Shown: positions 34,313-43,100 of the stretch, one piece after another
Layout of the letters: each line of letters starts with the position of its first letter
Numbering within the stretch: position 1 is the first letter of the stretch
DNA from: Alphaproteobacteria bacterium
GTDB lineage: Bacteria; Pseudomonadota; Alphaproteobacteria; UBA9219
Length of the DNA: 51,161 nt
Direction of reading: 5' to 3'
Assembly: GCA_031291435.1 (NCBI GenBank)
Contig: JARLJC010000300.1
Span: forward strand, 1-51,161
Translations under genes and position numbers: made by a program
Notes under the pieces: model-generated
Told to the model about the DNA's origin: nothing
What the model saw: only the letters and a program-made list of their open reading frames with translations
Database searches by the model: none

Positions 34313-34963
34313 ATGAGCAGCGATTTGCCTTTTAACCTGATCCGCCGCCGCGGCTTGATGATGGTGCTTTCCTCGCCTTCCGGCGCGGGCAAGACCACGA
34401 TTTCGCGTCGGCTGCTCGACACCGATCATGAAATCTCGCTGTCGATTTCGGTGACGACGCGCCCGCCGCGCAAGGGCGAAGTCGATGGCCGCGATTACAA
34501 ATTCATCGACACCACCGAATTCAATCTGCTGGTCAACCGCGATCAGTTGCTGGAACATGCCAAAGTGTTCGGCAATTATTACGGCACGCCGCGCTTGCCG
34601 GTCGAGGAAACCCTGGGAGAAGGCCGCGATGTTCTGTTCGATATCGACTGGCAGGGTACGCAGCAGCTGGCCGAAAAAGCGCGCGAGGATCTTGTCAGCA
34701 TTTTTATCCTGCCGCCAAGCTGGTTCGAACTCGAACGGCGCCTGATGTCGCGTGCGCAGGACGATCCTTCGGAAATCAACCGCCGCATGGCCAAGGCCGC
34801 GGACGAGATGAGCCATTGGGCCGAATATGATTATGTCATCGTCAACCGCGATCTCGATCAGTCGGTGCAGGCGGTGCGGTCGATTTTGCTGTCGGAACGG
34901 CTGAAGCGCCGCCGTCAGGTCGGACTCTCGGAATTCGTTACCGGTCTAAAGGCCGGGCATTAG
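34313..34963 (+). CDS. gmk: Guanylate kinase
   Basis: A 216-residue guanylate kinase, converting GMP and ATP to GDP and ADP. The P-loop is LSSPSGAGKTTISRRLL, GMP-binding SVTTRPPRKGEVDGRDY, and the lid/arginine region FDIDWQGTQQL. Length and motif spacing are normal. It starts at ATG 34313, 70 bases from the divergent SDR. Downstream lies an inverted pair of palindromic repeats and then lipB on the other strand. Confidence 0.96.
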   Translation: MSSDLPFNLIRRRGLMMVLSSPSGAGKTTISRRLLDTDHEISLSISVTTRPPRKGEVDGRDYKFIDTTEFNLLVNRDQLLEHAKVFGNYYGTPRLPVEETLGEGRDVLFDIDWQGTQQLAEKAREDLVSIFILPPSWFELERRLMSRAQDDPSEINRRMAKAADEMSHWAEYDYVIVNRDLDQSVQAVRSILLSERLKRRRQVGLSEFVTGLKAGH

Positions 34964-34986
34964 GGACTCTGGTTTCCCTGAGAGCC

Positions 34987-35176
34987 GTCATTCCGCAAAA
35001 TTTTCTTTTCGGCGCGCTTGCGCGACCAAAGAAAATTTGTGCGGAATCCAGTTAGCCTCTCCATTAGAATCGGCATAAGGCATTTTTGCCGGATAGGGCA
35101 ACTGGATTCCGGACAAAACCGCATTTTCAAAAAACGCTTGAGGCGTTTTTTGAAAAAGCGATTTTTCCGGAATGAC
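34987..35176. repeat. Inverted pair of GTCATTCCG palindromes with long stems, no gene between
   Basis: Left unit 34987-35051 starts GTCATTCCGC and ends GCGGAATCCAG, with a stem AAATTTTCTTT/AAAGAAAATTT. Right unit 35102-35176 starts CTGGATTCCGG and ends CCGGAATGAC, with a stem CAAAAAACGC/GCGTTTTTTG. The termini equal those of the GIY-YIG arms, but the internal stems are different and AT-rich. About 50 bases separate them. Confidence 0.85.
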
Positions 35177-35181
35177 AGTCT

Positions 35182-35823
35182 CTATTTGGCGTCCCACAGG
35201 ATTCCAAGATGCTTGCGGAACGCGGCATCGACTTCTTCCATCGTCGCGTTGACGCCGAGTTTCTTCAATGACGTTATGCCGAACTGATCGAGTCCGCAGG
35301 GAACGATGCCGGTAAAGTGCGACAGGTCGGGTGCTACGTTGAGCGCGAGCCCGTGATAGGCCACCCATTTGCGCACGCGCACGCCGATGGCGCCGATTTT
35401 TTCCTCGCCGCGCGGTGTTCCGACCCAGATACCGATGCGCCCTTCGCGGCGTTCGCCTTTGACGCCGAATTCGGTGATCGTGCGGATCAACCATTCTTCC
35501 AATCGCCAGACATGGGCGCGCAAATCCTTGCCGCGTTCGCGCAGATCGACCATGGCGTAAATCACGCGCTGCCCCGGCCCGTGATAGGTATAACGCCCGC
35601 CGCGCCCGGTCTCATAAACAGGGAAACGCGCGGCGTCCTTCAGATCGGCGAAAATAGCGGAAGTCCCGGCGGTATAAAGCGGCGGGTGCTGGAGTAGCCA
35701 GATCAGTTCGGGTTTGGTGCCCGCGATAATATCCTCGACGCGCGACTCCATGATCCGCATCGCCTCGGGATAGGCGACGGGTTGGGGTGAAATTAACCAT
35801 TCGGGTGCGGAAAAGGCTGTCAT
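35182..35823 (-). CDS. lipB: Lipoyl(octanoyl) transferase LipB
   Basis: A 213-residue LipB, which moves octanoyl from acyl carrier protein to lipoyl-dependent enzymes. Motifs: LLQHPPLYTAGTSA (about residue 48), GRGGRYTYHGPGQRVIY (about 80-95), IGAIGVRVRKWVAYHGLALNV (with the catalytic Lys/Arg region) and the acyl-accepting Cys in GIVPCGL (about 177). ATG 35823 is used; an upstream extension to 35934 would reach into the next gene's promoter. Divergent from the following hypothetical gene. Confidence 0.96.
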   Translation of the reverse strand: MTAFSAPEWLISPQPVAYPEAMRIMESRVEDIIAGTKPELIWLLQHPPLYTAGTSAIFADLKDAARFPVYETGRGGRYTYHGPGQRVIYAMVDLRERGKDLRAHVWRLEEWLIRTITEFGVKGERREGRIGIWVGTPRGEEKIGAIGVRVRKWVAYHGLALNVAPDLSHFTGIVPCGLDQFGITSLKKLGVNATMEEVDAAFRKHLGILWDAK

Positions 35824-35863
35824 TACGCGACTTATGGCATGGGGCAGACGAATTGGAAAGTTT

Positions 35864-35891
35864 TTGCGTTTTCGGGAAGCAGGGCTATAGG
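35864..35891 (+). promoter_or_regulatory. Probable promoter of the 35.9-kb hypothetical gene
   Basis: TTGCGT (35864-35869), 16 bases, then TATAGG (35886-35891). The gene's start codon (TTG) is 23 bases beyond, after GAGGAAG, giving a very short leader. Confidence 0.45.
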
Positions 35892-35913
35892 TAGTGAAAT
35901 CGAGGAAGTATAA

Positions 35914-36555
35914 TTGAAACCAATTGTCGAACAATTTCGTGCTGCCGGGCGGCTCGTCAACGAATGGCGGGATACGATTTCATACGGCCTGTTGACTGCC
36001 TATGCCGCCGACCAAGCCGTTTTTCAAGGGCATCCGGATTGGGTTTTGAAATTTTTCGCGATTGTCATGGCAAGAGAAACACTACGAGGCGCGTGCTGGC
36101 GTTTCGCGTCGCCGCCTGTTCTAGCCGGTGCCCCCAATTCTCGGTTTAACCCCGATAAAAATTATTGGGGATCTCTCATAATAGCAGGTTTATTCGGAAC
36201 GGCCTTCGATCTTGGTTTGATCTGCTTTCCTCAAAGTGGTTTCGGGATTGGTCCCCTCATTTTTAATAACTGGGGCGGGCTGGCGGGATTACCATTTGCT
36301 GCTTATGGCACATGGAGTTGCTTTAAAGACTTGCAGCCTCGGGGGCTGGGCATCGGGGATATTTTCAATCTCTATTTCAACAAGGAAACCGGCATGTGGG
36401 ATTGGCCGCGCAAACGCGGCAATGGTGGCGGCACGACCCAGACAGAAAAAATGAAGGAAGCCGTCGCTGGTTTCGTCAAACGTCACGCGCCGGGCGCAGC
36501 GCGGCCCGCTAGTGCTACTAGAGTGATAGCCGTTTCGCGAAACAATTTCGTTTAA
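35914..36555 (+). CDS. Hypothetical protein with membrane-prone segments
   Basis: A 213-residue protein I do not recognise. Hydrophobic segments lie at about residues 85-103 (WGSLIIAGLFGTAFDLGLI) and 110-130, so it may be a two-helix membrane protein or embed shallowly. The C-terminal 60 residues are basic with Gly/Thr and Arg/Ala. The start is TTG 35914, supported by GAGGAAG and by the promoter just upstream. Its DNA is somewhat AT-richer than flanking genes, so acquisition is possible. Function unknown. Confidence 0.6.
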   Translation: MKPIVEQFRAAGRLVNEWRDTISYGLLTAYAADQAVFQGHPDWVLKFFAIVMARETLRGACWRFASPPVLAGAPNSRFNPDKNYWGSLIIAGLFGTAFDLGLICFPQSGFGIGPLIFNNWGGLAGLPFAAYGTWSCFKDLQPRGLGIGDIFNLYFNKETGMWDWPRKRGNGGGTTQTEKMKEAVAGFVKRHAPGAARPASATRVIAVSRNNFV

Positions 36556-36567
36556 GAAAAAAAGCGC

Positions 36568-37683
36568 TTACGCGACGTTGTTCGGCTTGAGAACGTCGCC
36601 GAGTTTGTCGAGCAGATAGTCGAGATCGTCGGCGCCGAAATCCTCGTATTGCGTCAGGATGCGTTCGATGACGCGGGCGCGATGCCGTTCGCGGTCATGC
36701 GGTTCGCCGTCCATCTGGGTGTCGCGCACGACATCCATGGCGATGCGCACGGCGGGCAGGAAGCGCGGCGGCATGCCGGTGCGCTCGTACAATGATTTGA
36801 GGCCGAGGCGCCCGGCGTCGTGAATCAAAATGCGGGCATTGACGACCGGGATCTTGGCCATCACCGCGACCGACATTTCGAAAAACGCCACGTCGCCCAT
36901 GCACAGCGCGCGCATGATGATGGATGGCGTCAGGCGCTTGTTGAAATACATCTGCGTCACCAGCTTTTCCAGCTCGTCGGCGCTCGATTGCCCGGTCATG
37001 CCGACGACGGTGCGCTCGCGGCTTTGCAGAACGATATCGGCGGCGACGCTGGGCGAAACCTGATGATGGCTGACCAGATATTCGCGCATATTCTCGGCCA
37101 CCATCGTCACAAGGCGCTCGGTCACCGCGGCGGGCAACACCGTGCGCTTGACCATCTTTTCCTTGATGCTGTCGCTGGCGGCGAAATTATCGACGGCTTT
37201 GGTAAAACTTTTCTCGCTGATCTGGGCGCTGGCATTGTCCATCAGCTTGGCGACGACGGCTTCCTTGCCGGTATCGACCAGAGCCGCCGACACTTCCTCG
37301 GAAACGTCGAGACGCGAGGCGACGGTTTCCTGCTTGGCTTCGCCGCCCGCGCGCACGATCTCGACGAGATCGGCGTCGGTCAGGACGTTGGAAGATTCGA
37401 GGATCGGCAGCGCCACGCTTTCGATATCGTTGGCGAGCTTGAGGGCGACGTCATGCGGCAGGCGGGTGGCGTTGCGGAGATTTTGCGACAGAGCCTGACG
37501 GACGCTGGTCTCGACATCCTTGGCCATGATGCGGACGATGTCCTGCGCCAGCTTGGTTTCGCTGGCGGTCAGGTTGGGGTCTTCGATCTGGACCGCGAGC
37601 TTGCCCGCGAGTTCGGCGCGCACCGTGGCCGAAGGCTCGGCCAGAAGCTTGGCGACATCGGCTTGGGTCAGGGTCGTTTGCAT
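36568..37683 (-). CDS. DUF2336 domain protein
   Basis: A 371-residue all-helical protein of the DUF2336 family, common in alphaproteobacteria and of unknown function. The sequence has HEAT-like helical repeats: VAKLLAEPSATVRAELAGKL (residues 8-27), VRQALSQNLRNATRLPHDVA (about 60-79), and later RTVVGMTGQSSADELEKLVT. Similar repeats are used for protein-protein contacts. No signal peptide. Divergent from apt across an 86-base gap. The role is not known; neighbours in chemotaxis and purine salvage do not clarify it. Confidence 0.85.
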   Translation of the reverse strand: MQTTLTQADVAKLLAEPSATVRAELAGKLAVQIEDPNLTASETKLAQDIVRIMAKDVETSVRQALSQNLRNATRLPHDVALKLANDIESVALPILESSNVLTDADLVEIVRAGGEAKQETVASRLDVSEEVSAALVDTGKEAVVAKLMDNASAQISEKSFTKAVDNFAASDSIKEKMVKRTVLPAAVTERLVTMVAENMREYLVSHHQVSPSVAADIVLQSRERTVVGMTGQSSADELEKLVTQMYFNKRLTPSIIMRALCMGDVAFFEMSVAVMAKIPVVNARILIHDAGRLGLKSLYERTGMPPRFLPAVRIAMDVVRDTQMDGEPHDRERHRARVIERILTQYEDFGADDLDYLLDKLGDVLKPNNVA

Positions 37684-37769
37684 GCGGCGCTCCGCCTAAA
37701 TCACTAGAAAAGGATGGGAGTCTACTATACGTTCATTTCCTCTTACAAAAGCGTTAACGGGAGAGTCTT

Positions 37770-38288
37770 ATGCTCGATCTCAAGGCCCATATTCGCACCA
37801 TCCCCGATTATCCCAAACCCGGCATACTCTTCTATGACATCGGCACCCTTCTGGCGCATGGCGGGGCGTGGCGCGAAACGGTGACGCGCATGGCCGATCT
37901 TATCCGCCCGCTCAATCCCGATATGCTGGTCGGCATCGAATCGCGCGGCTTTCTGGTAGGTGCGGCGGTAGCGGCGCATCTCGGCATCGGTTTCGCCATG
38001 GTGCGCAAGAAGGGCAAATTGCCGGGCAAAACTCTGGCGCGTTCTTATGCCCTCGAATATGGCGAAGACACCATCGAAATGCAGGAAGGCGTTCTGAAAC
38101 AGGGGCATAGGGCGGTTCTGTGCGACGATCTTCTGGCCACCGGCGGCACCGCTTCGGCGGCGGTGGGGCTGGCGCGGCAGGCGGGCGCGGAAATCATTCA
38201 TGCCACTTTTGTGATCGAACTCGATTTTCTGGGTGGGCGCAAGAAACTCGATGTGCCGGTAACCAGCCTGCTGCATTACGATTCTTAA
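37770..38288 (+). CDS. apt: Adenine phosphoribosyltransferase
   Basis: A 172-residue purine salvage enzyme that makes AMP from adenine and PRPP. It opens LDLKAHIRTIPDYPKPGILF, with the adenine site ESRGFLVGAAVAAHLGIGFA, and the PRPP loop AVLCDDLLATGGTASAAV (about residues 115-132). Length is typical. GGGAGAG lies just before ATG 37770. It is followed by cheY after 117 bases, a gap in which no clear promoter could be fixed. Confidence 0.95.
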   Translation: MLDLKAHIRTIPDYPKPGILFYDIGTLLAHGGAWRETVTRMADLIRPLNPDMLVGIESRGFLVGAAVAAHLGIGFAMVRKKGKLPGKTLARSYALEYGEDTIEMQEGVLKQGHRAVLCDDLLATGGTASAAVGLARQAGAEIIHATFVIELDFLGGRKKLDVPVTSLLHYDS

Positions 38289-38405
38289 AAAGGGCCGGTT
38301 ACCCCCGGATGGGTAAAAAACAGATTGGTAACACTTTTTTTATCCTCTCTGGCTTAGGGTGGGGCTGAGTTCTTCGTTTTCCCGTCAAGCCAAAGGCCCT
38401 CCGCC

Positions 38406-38792
38406 ATGCCCGTCGATATGAATATGAACGTCCTCATCGTGGACGATTACAAAACCATGTTGCGCATCATCGAAAACCTCCTGAAACAGCTGGGTTTTCG
38501 CAATGTGCAGCAGGCGACCGACGGCAGCGCGGCGCTCAAGGTCTTACGCGAACTGCCCTGCGGCCTGGTGATTTCCGACTGGAACATGCAGCCGATGACG
38601 GGCCTGCAATTGCTGAAGGAAGTGCGCGCCGACGCATCGCTGAAAGCCACGCCCTTCATTATGATCACCGCCGAAAGCAAGACCGAGAACGTGGTCGCCG
38701 CCAAGGAAGCGGGCGTCAACAATTACATCGTCAAACCCTTCAATGCCGAAACGCTGAAACAGAAGATTTCAGCGGTGCTTGGCAATTTCTGA
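38406..38792 (+). CDS. CheY-like chemotaxis response regulator
   Basis: A 128-residue single-domain receiver. Phosphorylation residues: acidic pair in LIVDDYKTM (about residues 12-13), acceptor Asp in VISDWNMQPMTG (about 57), Thr in ITAESK (about 86) and Lys in YIVKPF (about 107). It strongly resembles CheY that controls the flagellar switch. The cheZ gene follows 37 bases later, so phosphatase and target are made together. Met1 or Met5/Met7 could be the start. Confidence 0.93.
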   Translation: MPVDMNMNVLIVDDYKTMLRIIENLLKQLGFRNVQQATDGSAALKVLRELPCGLVISDWNMQPMTGLQLLKEVRADASLKATPFIMITAESKTENVVAAKEAGVNNYIVKPFNAETLKQKISAVLGNF

Positions 38793-38829
38793 TTTTCCCC
38801 CCAAGAAAACAACGATGGGAGAGACACGA

Positions 38830-39486
38830 ATGAACGAAGCCACAGGGTTGCGCGATCGTCTCAAGGAAGAATTGCAGGCCGCGCATCAAGCCGTCAAAAC
38901 CCAACTGACGCCGGAAGAAGTCGCGGCGGTGGTGCGGCAGGTGATCCAGTCGCTGGGCGGCGACGTCTCGGCCGCCGATCTGAAATTCTACACCGATCTT
39001 GAAGACCTCGCGCGCTATATCCGGCAGGCGAAAAGCGATATCGCCCTCATCAAGCCCAACGATATCAGCACCGAATTCATTCCCAACGCCACCGACGAAC
39101 TCGACGCCGTGGTTGGCGCCACCGAAGAAGCCACTAACAAGATCATGGATGTGTGCGACGAACTCAGCCTCATCGCCGCCGCTTCCAATCCCGAAAATAA
39201 CGAAAAGATCATGGCCTGCACGACGAAGATTTTCGAGGCCTGCAATTTCCAGGACATCACCGGCCAGCGCATCACCAAGGTCGTCGAAACGCTGAAACAT
39301 ATCGATAGCCGCATCGAGGCGATCGTCAAGGCGATGGGTGACGAAATTCACCGCGTCAGCGGCGATTCCCACGTCACCAAAAACATCCATGCCGCCGATC
39401 CCGAAAAAGGCCTGCTCAACGGGCCGCAGCTGGCGAAAAACGCCATCAGCCAGGACGATATCGACAAACTGCTTTCGGGCGGATAA
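38830..39486 (+). CDS. cheZ: Protein phosphatase CheZ with FliM-like CheY-binding tail
   Basis: A 218-residue CheZ, which speeds CheY-P dephosphorylation. The long helical hairpin has the catalytic motif FQDITGQRI with Asp142 and Gln146, matching E. coli Asp143/Gln147. The C-terminal residues NAISQDDIDKLLSGG form the CheY-tethering peptide and are strikingly similar to the FliM N-terminal CheY-binding peptide (LSQxEIDxLL). The start is ATG 38830, with GGGAGA eight bases upstream. CheZ is known in beta- and gammaproteobacteria and in a subset of alphaproteobacteria. Confidence 0.92.
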   Translation: MNEATGLRDRLKEELQAAHQAVKTQLTPEEVAAVVRQVIQSLGGDVSAADLKFYTDLEDLARYIRQAKSDIALIKPNDISTEFIPNATDELDAVVGATEEATNKIMDVCDELSLIAAASNPENNEKIMACTTKIFEACNFQDITGQRITKVVETLKHIDSRIEAIVKAMGDEIHRVSGDSHVTKNIHAADPEKGLLNGPQLAKNAISQDDIDKLLSGG

Positions 39487-39498
39487 GGAGCGGGCGCT

Positions 39499-39891
39499 AT
39501 GCTTGTCAAGCGCCGCCTCAACAACAAAGAAGATTATCTCCGCGCCCGAAATCTGCGCAACGATGCCTCGCCCTTCGAGAGAAAATTATGGGACGGCATC
39601 CGCGCGATGATGGCCATTCGCAAGCTTAAATTCCGCAGGCAACAAGCCATTCATCCTTATATCGCCGATTTTGCCTGCCTGCGGGCGCGGCTGCTGGTCG
39701 AGCTGGATGGATTTTCGCACGATGCCCGGCAGGATTACGACGCCAGCCGTGATGCCGATTTGCGCCGCCGCGATTTTCACATTCTGCGTTTCAGAAATGA
39801 AGATGTGGATGAGAGTCTGTAAGGCGTTGTCGCGGTTATTTTCGATACGGCCGAACGGTTGATCGCCGAGAGGGAAGCGTGTCAATCATAG
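39499..39891 (+). pseudogene. DUF559 endonuclease-like gene cut by an in-frame stop
   Basis: The frame from ATG 39499 encodes 107 residues of a DUF559 protein: ARNLRNDASPFERKLWDGIR, FRRQQAIHPYIADFACLRAR and LLVELDGFSHDARQDYDASR. It stops at TAA 39820-39822 right after FRNEDVDESL. Read on in the same frame, GVVAVIFDTAERL continues to TAG at 39891 and lines up with GVVSSIL of the other DUF559 gene (14 kb), so the TAA looks like a nonsense mutation that removes the last helix. The truncated protein may still fold. It starts 12 bases after cheZ. Confidence 0.7.
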
Positions 39892-39900
39892 GTGTTTCCT

Positions 39901-39930
39901 GTTGCAACTCCGCGAGGGAGGAGGGGGCGG
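39901..39930 (+). repeat. Degenerate remnant of the DUF559 repeat arm
   Basis: GTTGCAACTCCGCGAGGGAG followed by GAGGGGG resembles GTTGCAGTTCCGCG...AGGGGAGGGGG of the arm at 14055-14137, in the same orientation relative to the DUF559 gene and just past its end. About ten bases of the C/G core are missing. No left arm is present before the gene. Confidence 0.5.
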
Positions 39931-39974
39931 CGATGTAAGACGGACGGAAAGAATTATGAATGCTCTTGGCTTTA

Positions 39975-40183
39975 TTCCGATACCGAATCGATTTGTCTAA
40001 AATACGTTGCAATATCCGTCGGTTGAAGGTTTTCACGTGGCCTAAACCTTGACAGATTCTTAATACTTCCAGCGCAGATTCAATGATTGATTCATAAGGA
40101 GGCACGCGCCTTCCCGAAAGGCCTGCGCCTGTGTGCACAAAGCGTGCGACACAGCGCGGAAATAGCGTGCGTATAAGGGAGCT
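39975..40183 (+). promoter_or_regulatory. Shared upstream element of the first fibre gene
   Basis: The stretch to about 40115 is clearly similar to 50411-50555 upstream of the third fibre gene (ATTCCGA..CGAATC.ATTTGTCT, then ACCTTGA.A.AT.CTTAATA and GGCGCAGATTCA). A possible promoter within it is TGGCCT (40038-40043), 17 bases, TAATAC (40061-40066). GGGAGC precedes the ATG. Its antisense frame also keeps similar amino acids (ESALEVLRICQG), so a small gene on the other strand cannot be excluded. Confidence 0.5.
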
Positions 40184-43100
40184 ATGGACGATCAAACGCC
40201 CATAAAATGTCGCCGGGCCCGTGCGGGCAGAGGGGGGGGATTCTCCGGCCATGCGCGCCGGGGTTTCGGCGTCGCGCCCATTCTTTACATGCTGGGTCTT
40301 ATCGGTGTCGGCGCCGGGATTCTGTTCAGCAGTTACAGTCAGACCATCCGTTCCAATATCCAGATGACCAACAGCCTCGGGGTCAAGAGCGACCTCGACG
40401 GCTCCGCGACGACGCTGGCGGCGACTTCGGTGCTGGGCGCGTCGGATCCTTCGATCTTATGCCCGCCGCAGGGCGGCGCCGCTTCAAGCAATTGCGCCGC
40501 CGCGCCCGTCAAGATGACCGATATTTATCCCGCCGCCTCGCTGGGCGCCGATGCGCATGTGCCGGTGCCCGCATCCGGCACGCATGACGTCGCCGGGCTT
40601 TCGACCTATGCCGCCGCCGGCGGTTCGCCGGTCGAAGTCGGCGTCTTCACCGCGGGCGCGGGCACCAAGCAGCTCGACCCCTGGGGCCATTATTACATCT
40701 ACTGCCGCTGGGAAAGCGCCGCCAATTCCACCGTCAATCCCGCGATCATGGTCATCACGCCGGGTCCCGACGGCATCCTGCAAACCAATTGCGGCAGCGC
40801 CACCGCTGGCGGCGACGATACCATCATCCGCATGGACGCCGCCAACGCCGTCAACCGTTCGTCGGTGTGGCAGACCGGCACGGTGGGTTCGTCGACACCG
40901 GCGGTTTATTACGGCAGCACCGGGCACCAATTGACGGTCGACGCCAACGGCAATCTCGTGGTGCCGGGCAATATCACCGTCAATGGCGATTACACATCGC
41001 CCAGCGGCAACGCCACGCTGAGCGCGGGCGATTTCAACGGCAATGTCGTGGGCGGCACCATCGCGGGCAGCACCGGCAATTTCTCCAGCACTTTCGCCGC
41101 CGAAGGCAGCAGTTTCTCGGTGGGTGCGGGCGGTACGGTTTCGGCGGCGGGTGGCAGTTTCCTCGTCAATAGCGGCGGCGCGTTCAGCGCGGGCGGCGGC
41201 AATTTCACGGTCGGCACCGACGGCGCGCTCGGCATCGGGTCGAGCGCCTTCACGGTTTCGGCCACCGGCGTGGTCAGCGCCGCTTCGGGCGTCGTCACCA
41301 TCGGCACCGACGGCACCATTACCGTCGGCACCAGTTTCGCCGTTGCCGGAACCTCGGGCGCGATCACCACCGCGACCGGCACCGTCAATATCGGCAGCGC
41401 GCTTCCCGCCGTGCCCAGCGGTTCGTCCACGCCCTATCTGACCCTGGGCAAGAAAGTCGGTTCGCCCGGCGTTTATCCCTTCAGCGTCGATCAATATGGC
41501 GCGGTCACGTCGCAAGGCGGTTTCAACGGCACATTGAACGGCGATGTCAATGGCGGCAGCGTGACAGCCACCACTCTTCACGACAGCGGCACCATGCAGG
41601 TGGACGGCAATTATACCTCGGCCGCCGGCAACATCACGCTGACGGGGGGCACCGTGACCGCCGCCAATTTCGTCGGCAACATGACCATCGGTTCCGGCGG
41701 CACGACTTTCACCGGCGTGATGCCGATTGCCAACGGCGGTACCGGAGCTAATAACGCGACCGGCGCGATCGGCAACCTCACCACGGGCGTGACCAACACC
41801 ATTCCCGGTGCCGCTCTGGTCAATAACAGCGTCGGCACGTCGCAGATCGCCCCCACCGGCGTGGCGGCGGGTACCTATAACAGCGTGACCGTGACCACCG
41901 ACGGCCGTATCACTATCGGCAGCAATACGCCGGTTCCCACCGGCACTTCGATTTCCGACGGCAGCGGCGAAATGGTCGCCACCGGCACCAGCGGCCTTAC
42001 CTTCCAGATCGGCAGCGCGACGGTCGGTTTCTGGAATTCGACCGGCTTCATGGTGGGCACCGGCACGCCCACCGCGACCAACAAGCTCGACGTCAACGGC
42101 AATCAGGCTATCGGCGTCGGCTATGCGGGCGTGAAGACCGCGCCTGCCAACGGCCTGATCGTCGAAGGCTCGACCGCCATCGGCACCAGCGTGGCGACCA
42201 CCGCGCTGACCGTCAACGGCACCGTGACCGCGACGACTTTTTCCGGCAGCGGTTCCGGCCTCACCGGCATCAGCACGAGCGCGATCAGCGGCACGCTCGG
42301 CACCGGCAATGGCGGCACCGGGACCAACACGACCTTTACACAAGGCAGCGTAGTGTTCGCGGGCGCATCCGGAAATTACGCGCAGGACAACGCGAATTTC
42401 TTCTGGGATGCCACCAATCACCGGCTGGGGATCGGGACGGCGACTCCGGGCGCCATCGTCTCCATCAATAATCCCGGCACCAGCATCAACAGTTTCGAAG
42501 TTCACGCCAATGGCGGTGGCGGCGGTTCTGGCCTTACCATCGATCAATGGGGTAACTCATTTTTTACGGGCGGTTTGGAAGCGACTCTTGCCAATAGCAT
42601 TGGCGCGCTCTCTGGCGGCTCGAATGATCTGCAGCTTGAAACGACGACGGCGGGCAAAAATATCTTGTTGCTGCTCGCGAGCGGCGGCAAAGTCGCTATC
42701 GGTACATCTTCGCCCACGACATCGCTTCTCGATATTTATGGCGGCGAAGTCCAGGTCGGCAGCAGCGGCAATGGCTGCTCCAGCACTAATGGCGGCGCGA
42801 TACGCTATAACAGCGGCATCATGTATTATTGCGACGGCAGCAGCACATGGCAGGCGGTTGTCAGCAGCGGCGGCGGTGGCGGCGCGCTCGGCGTCTCGGG
42901 CGGCGGCACCGGTGACACCACCCTGACGGCGCACAGCGTTCTGGTCGGCGAAGGCACATCGCCGGTCGGCACCGCGGGGCCCGGTGCCGTCAATACGGTT
43001 CTGGTCGGCATGGGCACCGCCACCGACCCGGCTTTCAGCGGCACGCCGACTTTGACGAATCTCACGCTGTCCGGCGCGGAGATGCTGCAATTCGGCGTCG

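Noticed and set aside
39836-40252. Minus-strand frame of 138 codons upstream of the giant gene
   Set aside because: Part of it is similar to the antisense frame at 50.5 kb, but the similarity is as strong in the DNA as in the protein, changes are not concentrated at third positions, and the ends do not match. Kept only as an alternative reading of the shared upstream element.
40484-42547. 687-codon open frame on the minus strand
   Set aside because: It is antisense to the repetitive fibre gene and reflects its Gly/Thr/Ala codon pattern; it has no signal, domain or ribosome site.
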